A stretch of DNA of 64,000 nt from Rana temporaria (GCF_905171775.1 NC_053494.1:192395544-192459543), one strand, 5' to 3'. Positions 32,084-42,629 are shown, counted from the stretch's first letter. Made by a program: numbers and translations. The notes: generated by a model from the letters alone, not told the origin.

Positions 32084-32149
32084 ACTATATTTAAAGGATT
32101 TTTCCATTTGTATTGTTTCACTTTAAGCATCATCAAAATGACTGCTCCT

Positions 32150-32262
32150 TTAACCGCTTAATGACCGCCGCACGCAGATTTACGTCGACAAAATACCACG
32201 GACAGGCAAATGGGCATACAGGTACATCCCCTTTAATTTGCCACCATGTTGCCGCCGCATTC
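32150..32262 (+). mobile_element. Left-end fragment of a TTAACCACTT-family element
   Basis: TTTAACCGCTTAATGACCGCC and the following TACAGGTAC text match the first about 110 bases of the copy at 49470. It is cut before a MITE fragment. Confidence 0.55.
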
Positions 32263-32274
32263 TTTTTTTTTAAA

Positions 32275-32390
32275 TTCTTGACGGTCGAAAGTTCAGAGAA
32301 CTTTTGTGTGACTGTGAGTATGCAAGCCAAGCTTGAGTGCAATTCCGTTGGAAAAACCTTGGAAGAAAATCCGATCGTGTGTATGCGGCA
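32275..32390. mobile_element. Right-end fragment of a GTACACACG-family MITE
   Basis: TTTTGTGTGACTGTGAGTATGCAAG and the right end CGTGTGTATGCGGCA followed by TTA (32391-32393) match the TCTGACAACA subtype. The left three quarters are missing. Confidence 0.7.
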
Positions 32391-32751
32391 TTAGTGACAG
32401 CCTGGTCTGTGCAACGCTGGGCCAAAGTGTTGCAGACCCGGGCTACGAAGATTATTTTTTTTGCAGACATACAGTACATGTAATGAAAATGGAAAGAATT
32501 AGAGCCACAAGAGATGGCAATTAGGAATCACAGCTGTTGCCCATGCTCACAAGGTGCCCAGGCCCCCTCTTTTAAACTGATGGGGCCTGGGCTCAGTACA
32601 GAAGGGCTGGCTGTACTGCCTTATCAGTGGCCCTGAGGGCAACCACTGGGCATGGGACCTGGAGGCTAGCAGAGATCACTGTAGTAGCTTCCATGGGGAT
32701 CCCACAACTATCGTATATATGTCTAGTTACATTGGTCCAAGTAGGACCATA
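32391..32751. other. Old repeat text, no gene
   Basis: Part (32640-32745) matches the repeat at about 1310-1760. CAGGCCCCCTC...GAGGGGGCCTGG-like pairing near 32560-32590 suggests a degraded MITE. Confidence 0.4.
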
Positions 32752-33441
32752 GGGCCAGATTCACCGAAGAAATACGCCGGAGTATCTACTGATACTCCGG
32801 CGTATTTTCAAATTTGCCGCGTCGTATCTTAATTTGTGATTCACAAACAAGATACGACGGCATTTGGCTAAGATCCGACAGGCTTACGGCTTCGTACGCC
32901 TTCGGATCTTAGGCTGCAATACTTCGGCCGCCGCTGGGTGGAGTTTGCATCGTTTTCCAGCGTCAGGTATGCAAATTAGCTTTTACGGCGATCCACGAAG
33001 GTACTTGCGTGCGTTACGTCGTCGCAAGTCATTTTTTCCCGTCGCAAAGTTAAGCCTGCTTTTTCATGGCTTAACTTTAGAGCAGCCATGTTAAAGTATG
33101 GCCGTCGTTCCCGCGTCAAATAAAATTTTTTTTTTTTTTTGCATAAGTACGTTACGCACGTCGCCATTCACAAACACGTCGGGGCGCCGTAATTTTGCGC
33201 AAAGCATGGCGGGAAATTTCCAAACGGAGCATGCGCAGAACGTTCGGCAAGGGAACACGCCTAATTTAAATGGTACACGCCCCATTTGAATTAGGCGGGC
33301 TTGCGCCGGACAGCTTTACGCTACGCTGCCGAAAGTTTACACGCAAGTGCTTGGTGAATCAGGCACTTGCGCTGAAAACTTGCGGCGGTGTAACGTAAAG
33401 ACAATACGTTACGCCGCCGGATTTGTACCTGAATCTGGCCC
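32752..33441 (+). mobile_element. GATTCACA-family element with ATA flanks
   Basis: Ends are GGGCCAGATTCACCG and CTGAATCTGGCCC. ATA is present immediately outside both ends (32749-32751 and 33442-33444), the clearest 3-bp duplication for this family here. The interior matches 6575-7243 block by block, including the poly-T run near 33127. Confidence 0.86.
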
Positions 33442-33979
33442 ATAGTATCTACAGTTTGTGCAAATATCCATACCTGGAATTTTTCTTTAAATACAGAGAT
33501 GCAATTTACCTTTTTTTGTTGCCATTTTCAGAATTAGGAGATGGGACAGCCTGCTCACCCCTAGCTTTGTAAGATGGAAAAAAAGAAACACCTTTGAGCA
33601 CACAAGTATTCAGGCCAAAGACAAGTCCTTGCCATGTCTCCGGTCACGCAGACCATAAAGAATTTAGAAGGAAAAGCCACATTTTCATGTGTTTACAGAC
33701 ACCAGCAATGGCCAACATCAGCAAAAATGATACTACTGCAAATCACTTAAACATACTGCTGATTTTTTTCTCCACGACTTCTCTTTTCTCCTGGAGGACG
33801 GACAGGAACTTCAAGAGCAACGTAAATGCTTTCATTTGTAAAACATTTATTTATTCAGATCAGACCTAGAGAAAGTGGGTGAGAATTAGGCCATTATAGA
33901 AATATCTCTACAAAGGAATTACAGTAGGTCCATGAGAGAACTGTCCCTCCAAAAGGCTGACTCAAAGATGGAGGTTTTT
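33442..33979. other. Unique DNA without a gene
   Basis: About 540 bases. One plus frame of 91 codons (33594-33869) lacks any recognisable domain and has no splice support. No repeat ends. Confidence 0.5.
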
Positions 33980-33987
33980 TTCCTAAT

Positions 33988-34683
33988 CAGTGGCGTCACT
34001 AGGGTTGGTGTCACCCGGTGCGGTAAAACATGGTGTCACCCCCCTCTGTCTAGGCTGCCCATCACCAAGCAGGCAGCGCACGGGCACGGGGCGCACCCCA
34101 AACCAGCCTCTGTAAATGATAGTATAGGGCAGTATACTGGCAGGTTAGGGTAGTATAGAGTGGTATAGTGGCAGGTTGGTGTAGTGGGGTGGTATAGGAC
34201 AGGTTAAGGTTGTATAGGGCATGTTGGGGTGATATAGGGTAGTTTGGGGTGGTATAGGGCAAGTTAGGGTTGCATAGGGCAGGTTGGGGTGGTATAGGGC
34301 AAGTTAGGGTGGTACAGGGCAGGTTGGGGTGGTATAGTGCAAGTTAGGGTGGCATAGGGCAAGTTGGGATGGCATGGGAAAGGTTAGGGTGGTACAGGGC
34401 AAGTTAGGGTGGCATTGGGCAGGTTGGGGTGGTATAGGGCAAGTTATGGTGGCATAGGGCAGATTGGGGTGGTACAGGGCAAGTTAGGGTGGCACAGGGC
34501 AAGTTGGGGTGGCATGGGAAAGTTTGGGGTGGTACAGGGCAGCCTGGGATTGCACAGGGCAGGCTGGGCATGTCAGCAAAAATAAAAAAAAAGAATAAAA
34601 AAATAAAAGGGATGGTGTCACCCCTCTAGCGGGTGTCACCCGGTGCGGACCGCACCCCCCGCACCCCCCTAGCAACGCCTCTG
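33988..34683. mobile_element. hAT-like element with internal minisatellite
   Basis: Ends are CAGTGGCGTCACTAGGG and CCCCCTAGCAACGCCTCTG, a 15-of-19-type inverted repeat. The 8-bp duplication TTCCTAAT is exact (33980-33987 and 34684-34691), diagnostic of hAT-type insertion. Subterminal GGTGTCACCCGGTGCGG occurs in both arms. The core is a minisatellite (34120-34570). No transposase. Confidence 0.92.
34120..34570. repeat. 20-bp minisatellite inside a hAT-like element
   Basis: About 22 units of GGTGGTATAGGGCAAGTTAG type, alternating AGG and GGG variants. Confidence 0.9.
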
Positions 34684-34713
34684 TTCCTAATCAAAGGAAG
34701 TCACATTTGTTAC

Positions 34714-35150
34714 TTAAAGCGGAGGTCCGCCTAAAAAAGAAAATATTAAAAGCCAGCAGCTACAAATACTGCAGCTGCTGACACTTACCTGTCCACTGCG
34801 CCCGCGATGTTGGTAGCTGAAGCCGATCAGTCGCTCGGCTCTCGGCTGCTGGCCTCGGTGAGGGAATCAGGGAGTGAAGCCTTGCGCCTTCACTTCCTGG
34901 TTCCCTATTGCGCAAGCGCGAGTCGCGCTGCGTGTCCTCACTGGTCCCTGCTGTCTTCTGGGACCTGTGTGTCTCCCAGGAGACAGCGGGGGAAGACAGT
35001 GTAGGCGCAGGAAGTGGCGTTGGTCACCTTGATCACCGAAGTCATCTATGCCCGGAAGTGGGCACAGGTATCTTCTTCCTCTCCCCCCTGAAAGGTGCCA
35101 AATGTGACACCGGAGGGGGGTGGATTCCAAAAAGCCTTCACTCTTAGGCC
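34714..35150. mobile_element. MITE starting TTAAAGCGGAGGTCCGCC
   Basis: The left end complements the right end of the copy at 1768-2163. Shared interior: GTGAGGGAATCAGGGAGTG, GCGCGAGTCGCGCTGCG and GAAAGGTGCCAAATGTGACACC. The right terminus is lost next to the following MITE. Non-coding. Confidence 0.65.
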
Positions 35151-35156
35151 CCGTAC

Positions 35157-35627
35157 AGACGACCAAACATGTCTGCTGAAACTGGTCTGCGGGCCAGTTT
35201 CAGCAGACATGTTCGGTCGTGTGTAGGCCCGAGCGTGCAGGATTCCAGCAAACATTTGCCCGCCGGGCCTTTTCCCAGCGGACAAATATTCCTGGACTTG
35301 TTTTAAAACAGTCCGCTGGAATCCTGCCCGCTTGGACATGTTCAGTTGTCTGTACAGACCTACCGTACATGTCCGAGTGCCCGCCATCCCTCGCATGCGT
35401 CGAATGACTTTGACGCATGCGTGGAAGCATTTAACTGGCAGGCTCGCCCACGTCGCCGCGTCATTGTCGCGGCGACACCGCGGACACGCCCCGCGTATTG
35501 TTTACGCGCGGCTTTCTGTACGATGGTTAGTACAGCCATCGTACAGAAAGCCCCGGGCAGACATGTATGGTGAAAACGGTCCGGCGGACCGGTTTCATCG
35601 TACATGTTTGCTGGTGTGTACACGGCC
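35157..35627 (+). mobile_element. GTACACACG-family MITE
   Basis: TTA before (35154-35156), TAA after (35628-35630). It has the same plan as 14498-14989: opening hairpin of CATGTCTGCTGAAAC arms, CGTCGAATGACTTTGACGCATGCG, GTCGCGGCGACACCGCGGACACG. The TAA on its right is also the left flank of the next MITE. Confidence 0.9.
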
Positions 35628-35630
35628 TAA

Positions 35631-35902
35631 GCCTCATACACACGATCGTATTTCCTTTTGTCCGAAGGGCGTTGGCTGTGAACTTGTATTGCATACAAAC
35701 GGCAAAGAATTGACGGCCAACAAACAGAACACTACGTGGGTTTTTCAGCTCTTTAGCGCCACCCTTTTAGGCACCTTCTACTAATGTTATGTTATGGTGA
35801 GCATTGCTTCGGAGCATGCGTGTTTGTACTTTGGAGTTTTGTCGCATAATCCCACACAATCACACAATTCCCATTGGATAATGCGATCGTGTGTACGGGG
35901 CT
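35631..35902. mobile_element. GTACACACG-family relative, adjoining
   Basis: Ends are GCCTCATACACACGATCG and CGATCGTGTGTACGGGGCT, followed by TTA (35903-35905). It begins directly after the TAA that closes the previous MITE. The interior has no long palindrome and no frame of note. Confidence 0.78.
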
Positions 35903-36172
35903 TTAGAGGCCTCATGCATGGTGGGCATTTAGCCTCAGTGCATGTATGAGCAGAAACAAAAGGTCATAAGGCAAATCGCCTTGTCTATGTGTTGGGTCTG
36001 TGTTGGGCAATGCAGCCCAACAGGGATGGTGTGAATAAGTTCTAACATGTACCATATGCACTAATGAAGTTGTTAGTTGAGCATCCTTCTCAGTAAATAA
36101 ACATATGACAGAGGAGGAAAACTGTTACTTTGACGTTTCTGGGTGGTCTTTCTTTCTGACTCAGTAATCCCT

Positions 36173-36450
36173 TTAATGCTGGGTTCACACTGGAGAACGC
36201 AGCGGCTCACAGCAGGACTCCGGTGCGTCTCCATTTACCGTTTCAAGTCCGATTTCAGTCCGAATTTTGGGCTGAATTCAGATCTGAAACAGACAAAAAA
36301 AGCACACAGTGCTCCAGGGCAATTTGCACCCGAGCCGCTGTGGAGATCTGTGAACTGGCTCCATTGAGAGCCGATCACAATTTCCTGCTATGCAAATTGG
36401 ATGTGGAGAAAAACCGCATCCAATTCGCAGTAGTGTGAACCCAGCCTTAA
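36173..36450. mobile_element. MITE with TTAANGCTGGGTTCACACT ends
   Basis: The 19-base ends (36173-36191 and 36432-36450) are reverse complements except for one position. The interior is AT/GC mixed with AAATTGGATGTGGAG and CATCCAATTCGCAG. The tips contain TTAA, so the duplication may be TTAA or TAA. The next MITE starts at 36451, sharing TAA. Confidence 0.78.
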
Positions 36451-37348
36451 TGCCGCGTACAGACGGTCGTTTTTTGTGATGAAACAAAACAACGTTTTAT
36501 GTGATGAAAAAAAACGAAGTTTTTCAAACTTAAAGCGGGGGTTCACCCGTACATAACACTTTTTCCCCTTAGATGGATGCTCGTTTTGTCTAGGGTAATC
36601 GGCTAGTTGTTTTAAAATATGACCTGTACTTACCGTTTACGAGATGCATCTTCTCCGCCGCTTCCGGGTATGGGCTGCGGGACTGGGCGTTCCTATTTTG
36701 ATTGACAGTCTTCCGAGAGGCTTCCGACGGTCGCATCCATCACGTCACGATTTTCCGAAAGAAGCCAAACATCGGTGCGCAGGCGCAGTATAGAGCCGCA
36801 CCGACGTTCGGCTTCTTTCGGCTACTAGTGACGCGATGGATGCGACCGTCGGAAGCCTCCCGGAAGACTGTCAATCAAGAAGGAACGCCCGCTCCCGAAG
36901 ACCATACCCGGAAGCGGCGGAGAAGATGCATCTCGAAAACGGTAAGTACGGCTCATATTTTAAAACAACTAGCCCATTCCCCTAGACAAAACGAGCAGGA
37001 ATCTAAGGGGAAAAGAGGAAAAAAAACAACATTGGGTGAACTCCTGCTTTAATTTTCAAAAACGACGTTGCCTACACACCATCGTTTTTCGAAATGCTCT
37101 AGCAAAGCGCGGTTACGTTCAGCACGTACGACGGCACTCTGTTCCATTGAAGCTCGCTTCATAACTTGCTTCTGAGCATGCACGGGTTTAAAAACTTCGT
37201 TTTCGACGTTTTGAAAAACGACACAAAATTTCTTTGTAGTTTTTTAGAAGACATAAAACGACGTTTTCCCCACACACGGTCATTTTAAATGACGTTTTCA
37301 AAAACGTTGTTTTTTTTCATCACAAAAAACGACCGTCTGTACGCGGCA
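36451..37348. mobile_element. GTACACACG-family MITE, poly-T hairpin subtype, with nested insert
   Basis: Ends are TGCCGCGTACAGACGGTCG and CGACCGTCTGTACGCGGCA. TAA flanks both sides (36448-36450 and 37349-37351). Arms carry GTTTTTTGTGATGAAA and its complement. A TTAA-flanked element occupies 36534-37048; without it the host would be about 380 bp, like 43883-44264. Confidence 0.88.
36534..37048. mobile_element. 515-bp palindromic element with TTAA duplication
   Basis: TTAA is present on both sides (36530-36533 and 37049-37052). Ends are AGCGGGGGTTCACCC and GGGTGAACTCCTGCT. The inner arms (GAGGCTTCCGACGGTCGCATCC with its complement; GAGATGCATCTTCTCCGCCGCTTCC with its complement) make almost the whole element one imperfect hairpin. 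TTAA targeting is typical of piggyBac and Kolobok transposases. Confidence 0.87.
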
Positions 37349-37409
37349 TAAGTCTTGCCAATGTTGTTTTATAGTAGCCACTATACACACTATATTGTCA
37401 AAAGTCTTA

Positions 37410-37830
37410 GGCCCCGTACACACGGTCGGACAAAACCGATGAGAATGGACCGAGGTTCAGTTTCATCGGTCCAAACCGACCGTGTGTATAGCCCATCGGT
37501 CTGTTTTCCTTCGGTCCAAAATTTTAAAACATGCTTTAAAATCGAACCGATGGACCGCTGCCTGATCGGTCCAAACTGATGGTTAGTCCACAAAAGCATC
37601 GGTTCAAAACCCGCGCATGCTCAGAATCAAGTCGACGCATGCTTGGAAGCATTGAACTTGTTTTTTTTCAGCACGTCGTGTGTTTTACGTCACCGCGTTC
37701 TGACCCGATCGGAATTTAAAACTGATGGTGTGTACGCATATCAGGCCGTCAGGCCACTTCAGCGGTGAACCGATGGAAAAGGCCCGTTGGACCATTCTCA
37801 TCGGTTTGGAACGACCGTATGTACAAGGTC
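37410..37830 (+). mobile_element. GTACACACG-family MITE, CCGATGAAAACGG subtype
   Basis: It starts GGCCCCGTACACACGGTCGG after TTA (37407-37409); the right end GTATGTACAAGGTC is worn. Shared blocks with 12743, 43483 and 61214. Non-coding. Confidence 0.82.
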
Positions 37831-38573
37831 TGATATCTACCGTTCCTTAGGCTGTATATAGAGGGTCCATGGGGTGCGCCATCCAGTCTGGCAGAGTCTG
37901 TCCTGGTTGTACACATGCCACATCTAAAATGAAACCCTCTGTGGCGTTCGAATGGGGCTGGGGAATGCCCATGACTGAATGAATGTAGGCTTTACAGGTT
38001 TAAAACAAGCAGTGAGGGGGTGACACATCTCCTCCCTGCCACCTTCTGCAAAGCGATCCACCACAGAATGCTTTTCAGGGTGCAACACTAGTGTAAACGA
38101 GCCCTTAATCATGTCTCTATTCACAGAGGAGCTTTTCAGAGCAGAGACACCATCTGTGTCACCTTCACTTCTCCACCTCAAACACCTGGCAATGTTCACA
38201 AGTACAAGATGTGAAGTGAAGATGTCATGTTAAGCTAAATATTGAATGTGGAATTTCACAAGTCTCGCTGTTATCCCTACCTGCTGAAACAATTAGAAGT
38301 GAATTTTCTCTGTAATATGATTTACAGACAACGTGTTATTAAGATGCAAAATAATTATTCTGCACGACTTTTCAAAACCTTCTCCAGTAGTGCTTTATTT
38401 TTTGTGTAGATGATTGAGGCGAATACGGAACCGACTGTGTATTTCTTAGTACATCAACTGTATTAAAAAGGGGTCCTATTGTAGCCACACCACACCGGGC
38501 GCCTCTGCCATCCATTTGATTGATAGACCTTTTAGCTCCTTCCATCCTACCAATATAATACCCACCTGGGAAC
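37831..38573. other. Unique DNA; candidate conserved element at about 38200-38460
   Basis: The first part has no structure. The later part (TTAAGCTAAATATTGAATG, CTGAAACAATTAGAAGTG, AAAATAATTATTCTGCACG) is AT-leaning, unique and frame-poor, in the style of the other candidate enhancers. Confidence 0.33.
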
Positions 38574-38581
38574 CCATAGAC

Positions 38582-39925
38582 CAGTGGTTCTCTACCTTCC
38601 TAGTGCCGTGACCCAGAAAAATGTGTATATCCAGGGCGCTCCAAGAATTTGAATGCTGACAGATAAAGTCTGTGTTGGAGAGGGTAGAAGATCTTCACAC
38701 ACTTTAGGCAGCATTCAGGGAGACAAGCAATATCTAATGGGAACAGAAAAACAAACAAGGCACCTCTAAGTGCAGAAATATAAAACTTTTAATATCCCCT
38801 AAAGGGGTTAAAAACACTTACAAGATGGTGGACGAAGCAGGCATGTAGCAGGTAAGTGTGTCCAGAAGATGTTCCAGTGGCAGGGCAGTCCCAGTCTGAT
38901 GATAAAGCTTCCAGGGAAGTCCACAAGATAACAGCCAATTTGTGCTGTGAGTGTTTAGAGAACACAGTGGTGATGGAGCCTGGGGGTGATGTCAGAGGAA
39001 GCGAGACAAAAACCAGCATGGAACACAACCAGGAAGAGGGCAGGAAGTGTGTCATAGAGGCGGGACGCGTTTCGGAACAGCTCATTGGTCCCTTCTTCAG
39101 CCAGTGACCTAGTGCTGTGACCCCTTGATAAAATTTTCTCCAAGTTGTGGGGACCCCAAACAGTAAAGTAATTTTCGTAGCGTGGGTTGTCAGCACCCAA
39201 GGCAAGACAAGTAATTTGCACCCCTAACCCACAGACATTTAGCGCTCCCTGAGTCCCTTCCACTTACAGTATTAAAACCCCTTATGGTACATTTTCGGAT
39301 GTACCACTCTCTCTTTCTTCTCCTTTCTTTCCCTTTTATCTCCCTCTATCCAAATTTCTTGTTTTTTCCCCCCCTTCCCTCTCTCTAGCCGTCTTTCTTG
39401 TTCTTTCACTCCCTTTTTCTTTGTTCCACCCCTCTTTTCCTTTCCCTTCCATGTATTCTTTATTTGTATTCCTTCTCTTACTCCTTGGTGGGATGGTGGG
39501 ATGAGTGGATTAGGTGCTCTTGAACAAGGTCACCTGCTGATCTGAGAACTGTTGTGAGGACTTTTAATGGCAACTCTAATCACAGGTAGTGTTACTCACT
39601 GGGCCTCCAACTTTGTGGCATCTCGTAGCAGTGGCACCTATGCCGGAATCAGGAGATAGGGTCTCCTCCAGCCCCTCCCACTTCACATTCCTCACCAGTC
39701 AGCTGACCTCTAGCCTCTTCCCCCCCCACCCATGCCGTGAACTGAATGGGCGGCTGCGAAGAGGCTGAGTGGGAGGCCATGGGCTCCAGGGACAGCCCAT
39801 CTGGGCGGCCACAAAAAGGCAGGGAGAGTGGTTCGGGCTTCAAGAACAGCCCAGGATTCGGGGACCCCTGGAAAATCATAATTTATCCCCCGAGGGGGTC
39901 CCGACCCCCAGATTGAGAACCACCG
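38582..39925. mobile_element. hAT-like element with exact 8-bp duplication, hosting a retroposon
   Basis: CCATAGAC stands on both sides (38574-38581 and 39926-39933). Ends are CAGTGGTTCTCTACC and GATTGAGAACCACCG. The body includes AGCGTGGGTTGTCAGCACC, a long pyrimidine tract (about 39300-39480), GCCATGGGCTCC and CCCCGAGGGGGTC. No transposase is visible. A 493-bp retroposed insert lies at 38615-39107; without it the element is about 835 bp. Confidence 0.92.
38615..39107 (-). mobile_element. Retroposed insert with 16-bp target duplication
   Basis: CCTAGTGCCGTGACCC (38599-38614) and CCTAGTGCTGTGACCC (39108-39123) match at 15 of 16. On the minus strand the head reads CTGGCTGAAGAAGGGACC and then CCGAAACGCGTCCCG, a motif pair shared by several frog retroelements whose class I cannot fix. 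A 138-codon minus frame crossing the insert border has no domain and is probably chance. Confidence 0.78.
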
Positions 39926-39933
39926 CCATAGAC

Positions 39934-40364
39934 GATCCAGGATTGGGACCCCCACAGAGCTACCGATTGCACCCGTATGGTAACATCACCTTTTCTCCAC
40001 CTATTCTAAAGGAAGGTTGTGTGTTTCTACCCAACGGGGTCACCGCAACCTCACCAGATGTAAGTAATTTTTTCTTTTTTTTTCTTTCTTTTAATTGAGG
40101 ACATAACTACATTTAGATACATACAACACTATAAGAGCTCCTTCGCCACTCTCCTCTCTTCTTCTGTTCAAAACCTCAGCCTTTTTAATGGGTCTTTAAT
40201 ATGCATTTTCAGTCTGACTCCTTGGACAGTTGAGGACTACGCCACCTAAATCCATGTCATATAATAAAGTGGGCCTTCACCTTGGATTATTATACTAGTT
40301 TTGGGTAATTTTCAAGTTTATACATTTTTAAACTGAATGTTTTACGTTTTACAATATATATATA
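39934..40364. other. No gene seen
   Basis: About 430 bases between a hAT-like element and a LINE end. AT-rich in the second half, with a short TATATATA run near 40355. Confidence 0.5.
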
Positions 40365-40400
40365 TCCACTGACCAAAATCTGGTCAAGGTGCCAAAAACC

Positions 40401-40532
40401 AAATACAAGTCCAAAGGAGAAAGAAGGTTTGCTTTTCAAGGTCCGAGACTATGGAACGCTTTACCAACCAGCATTCGGTTGGAGGAAAACCACCTGACTT
40501 TCAGAAGACAGATTAAAACTCTGCTCTTCTGA
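40401..40532 (+). pseudogene. LINE C-terminal coding fragment with 3-prime tail
   Basis: The plus frame gives GERRFAFQGPRLWNALPTSI, followed by RLEENHLTFRRQIKTLLF and a TGA stop at 40530. This is the C-terminal end of an L2/CR1-like LINE polyprotein (P.LWN.LP..IR......F...LKT.LF). The 43 codons are open. The 3-prime UTR follows (GCGCCCAGAGGCGATTCAG, CGCGCTATATAAG) and ends in TCAT repeats at 40603-40625, the short tandem tail typical of L2/CR1 insertions. The copy is strongly 5-prime truncated. It is a different family from the LINE tail at 25.15 kb. Confidence 0.78.
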
Positions 40533-40628
40533 TGTCATTGAGACACGAAACATCAAGCGCCCAGAGGCGATTCAGTTCGCATGTGCCGCGCTATATAAGT
40601 TTTCATTCATTCATTCATTCATTCATAT
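40533..40628 (+). repeat. LINE 3-prime UTR with (TCAT)n tail
   Basis: UTR of the fragment above, closing with about six TCAT/ATTC units. Confidence 0.7.
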
Positions 40629-41008
40629 AAGAAGGCCAGTATGGTGGCCTGAGTTTATGGGAGGAGCCCGGAGGGTATTTAAGCAGCCCACTTACACATG
40701 CTCTTTGTCGGTTCAGTGTGCGGTACTACACGTCACTGGGCCGACTCTTCCCAGCTTACCTCATGTCCGTGAGTCTGCGCATTCAATCGCATTCGACACC
40801 CTCCCGCCCTTCCCTTTTTCAGGGCACTTCTCAGCATATCCTTCTTCAATTAACTACCCATTACTTACCTTGGGTATGTCCCCTTTTCTTGGCATACTGA
40901 CCAGACCACCAAGGCACACTTCAGGTCTATTTATGTTGTAAGTCCTGTCGTGTGTTTATGTGATCCACATCTCTCTCGGTCAGAGGGTAACGACCATAAA
41001 TATATATA
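40629..41008. other. No gene confirmed
   Basis: GAGTTTATGGGAGGAGCCCGG and GGGTATTTAAGCAGCCCAC look like promoter or retroelement leader text. Plus frames up to 94 codons lack domains. It may be the 5-prime part of an unrelated retroelement. Confidence 0.4.
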
Positions 41009-41010
41009 TA

Positions 41011-42565
41011 CTGTACTTAAAAAAAAAAAAAGGAACACTTTGAAAACACATGAGATCTCAATTGGGAAAAATATCAAGCTGGATATCTATACTGATATGG
41101 ACTGGGTAATGTGTTAGGAATGAAAGGATGGCACATGATTTGATGAAAATGAACACCCTATAGAGGGCTGAATTCAAAGGCACCCCGAAAATCAAAGTGA
41201 AAAAATTATGCAGCAGGCGAGTCCATTTTGCTGAAATTTAATTGCAGCAACTCATAATGGTATTTAGTAGTTTGTATGGCCGCCAAGTGCTTGTATGCAT
41301 GCCTGACAATGTCGGGGGATGCTCCTATTGAGACAACGGATGGTGTCCTGGGGTATTTCCTCCCAGATCTGTACCAGAGCATCACTGAGCTCCTGAACAG
41401 ACTGAGGTGCAACCTGGCACCACCGGCTGGAGCGAAACATCCCAGAGGTGTTCTATTGGATTTAGGTCAGGCAAGCGGGGGGACCATTTAATGGTATCAA
41501 TTTCTTCATCCTCCAGGAACTGGCTGCATACTCTCGCCACATGAGGCCTTGCATTGTGTTTCAGGAGGAACCCAGGACCCACTGCACCAGCGTAGGGTCT
41601 GACAATGGGTCCAAGGATTTTATCCCGATACCTAATGACAGTCAGGGTGCCATTGTGTAGCTTGTAGAGGTGTGTACATGCCTCCATGGATATGCCTCCC
41701 CAGACAATCACTGACCCACCACCAAACCAGTAATGCTAAACAATGTTACAGGCAGCATAACGTTCTCCATGGCTTTTTCAGACCCTTTCACCACTGTGAC
41801 ATATGCTCAGGGTGAACCTGCTCTCATCTGTGAAAAGCACAGGGTGCCAGTGGCGGACCTGCCAATTCTGGTGTTCAATCGCAAATGCCAATCAATCTCC
41901 ATGGTGCCAGGCAGGGAGCACCGGGCCTACTAGAGGATGTCAGGCCTTCAGGCCACTCACATGAAGTCTGTTTCTGATTGTTTGGTCAGAGACATTCACA
42001 TCATTGGCTTGCTGGAGGTCATTTTGTAGGGCTCTGGCAGTGCTCATCCTGTTCCTCCTTGCACAAAGGAGCAGATACCGTTAAGGGGTTGATGGGTTAA
42101 GGACCTTCTACGGCCCTTTCCAGCTCTCCTAGAGTAACTGCCTGTCTCCTGGAATCTCCTCCATGCTCTTGAGACTGTCCTGGGAGACACAGAAATCTTT
42201 CTGGCAATGACACGTATTGATGTGCCATCCTGGAGGATTTGGACTGCCTGTGCAACCTTTATAGGGTCCAGGTGTCGCCTCATGCTACAAGTAGTGACAC
42301 TGACCCTAGCCTAACGCAAAACTAGTGAAAAACAGTCAGAAAAGATGAGTAGATAAAAAAAACCTGTAAAACCATTCCTGTTTTGGAGGTCGTCTCATTG
42401 TTGCCGATCTAGTGCACCTGTTAATTTCATTAATACCAAAGCAGCGGAAACTGATTAACCCCCTTTGCTACTTAACTGACCAGATCTATATCCAAGGGGT
42501 TTAATTGACTTGTTACTATACTCTGATTAAAAAGTATTCTTTTCATTTTTTTAAAAAGCTGTGTA
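41011..42565 (-). mobile_element. Near full-length Tc1-like transposon
   Basis: About 1.55 kb, the usual Tc1 length, bounded by TA. Ends are CTGTACTTAAAAAAAAAAAAAGGAACACTT and the worn complement AAGTATTCTTTTCATTTTTTTAAAAAGC. The transposase lies on the minus strand and is disabled. A TA run follows on the right. Confidence 0.85.
41392..42283 (-). pseudogene. Tc1-like transposase, inactivated
   Basis: The start ATG gives MRRHLDPIKVAQAVQILQDG, a helix-turn-helix, then SPRTVSRAWRRFQETGSYS, the second DNA-binding helix set, with a GRRR hook. The middle carries TDESRF, the first catalytic Asp, reached only through frameshifts and stops. A later open piece has VIVWGGIS, then GPGFLLKHNARPH, then DLNPIEHLWD with the final catalytic Glu. 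The second catalytic Asp, normally just before NARPH, is His here (CAC). So the catalytic triad and the frame are both broken. The intact enzyme would be about 340 residues. Confidence 0.87.
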
Positions 42566-42572
42566 TATACTG

Positions 42573-42576
<4 letters not shown>

Positions 42577-42621
<45 letters not shown>
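42577..42621. repeat. (TA)n microsatellite
   Basis: About 22 TA units beside the Tc1 right end. Confidence 0.95.

Positions 42622-42625
<4 letters not shown>

Positions 42626-42629
<4 letters not shown>

Noticed and set aside
38789..39205. 138-codon minus frame
   Set aside because: It crosses the border between a retroposed insert and its hAT-like host, so it cannot be an evolved coding unit.
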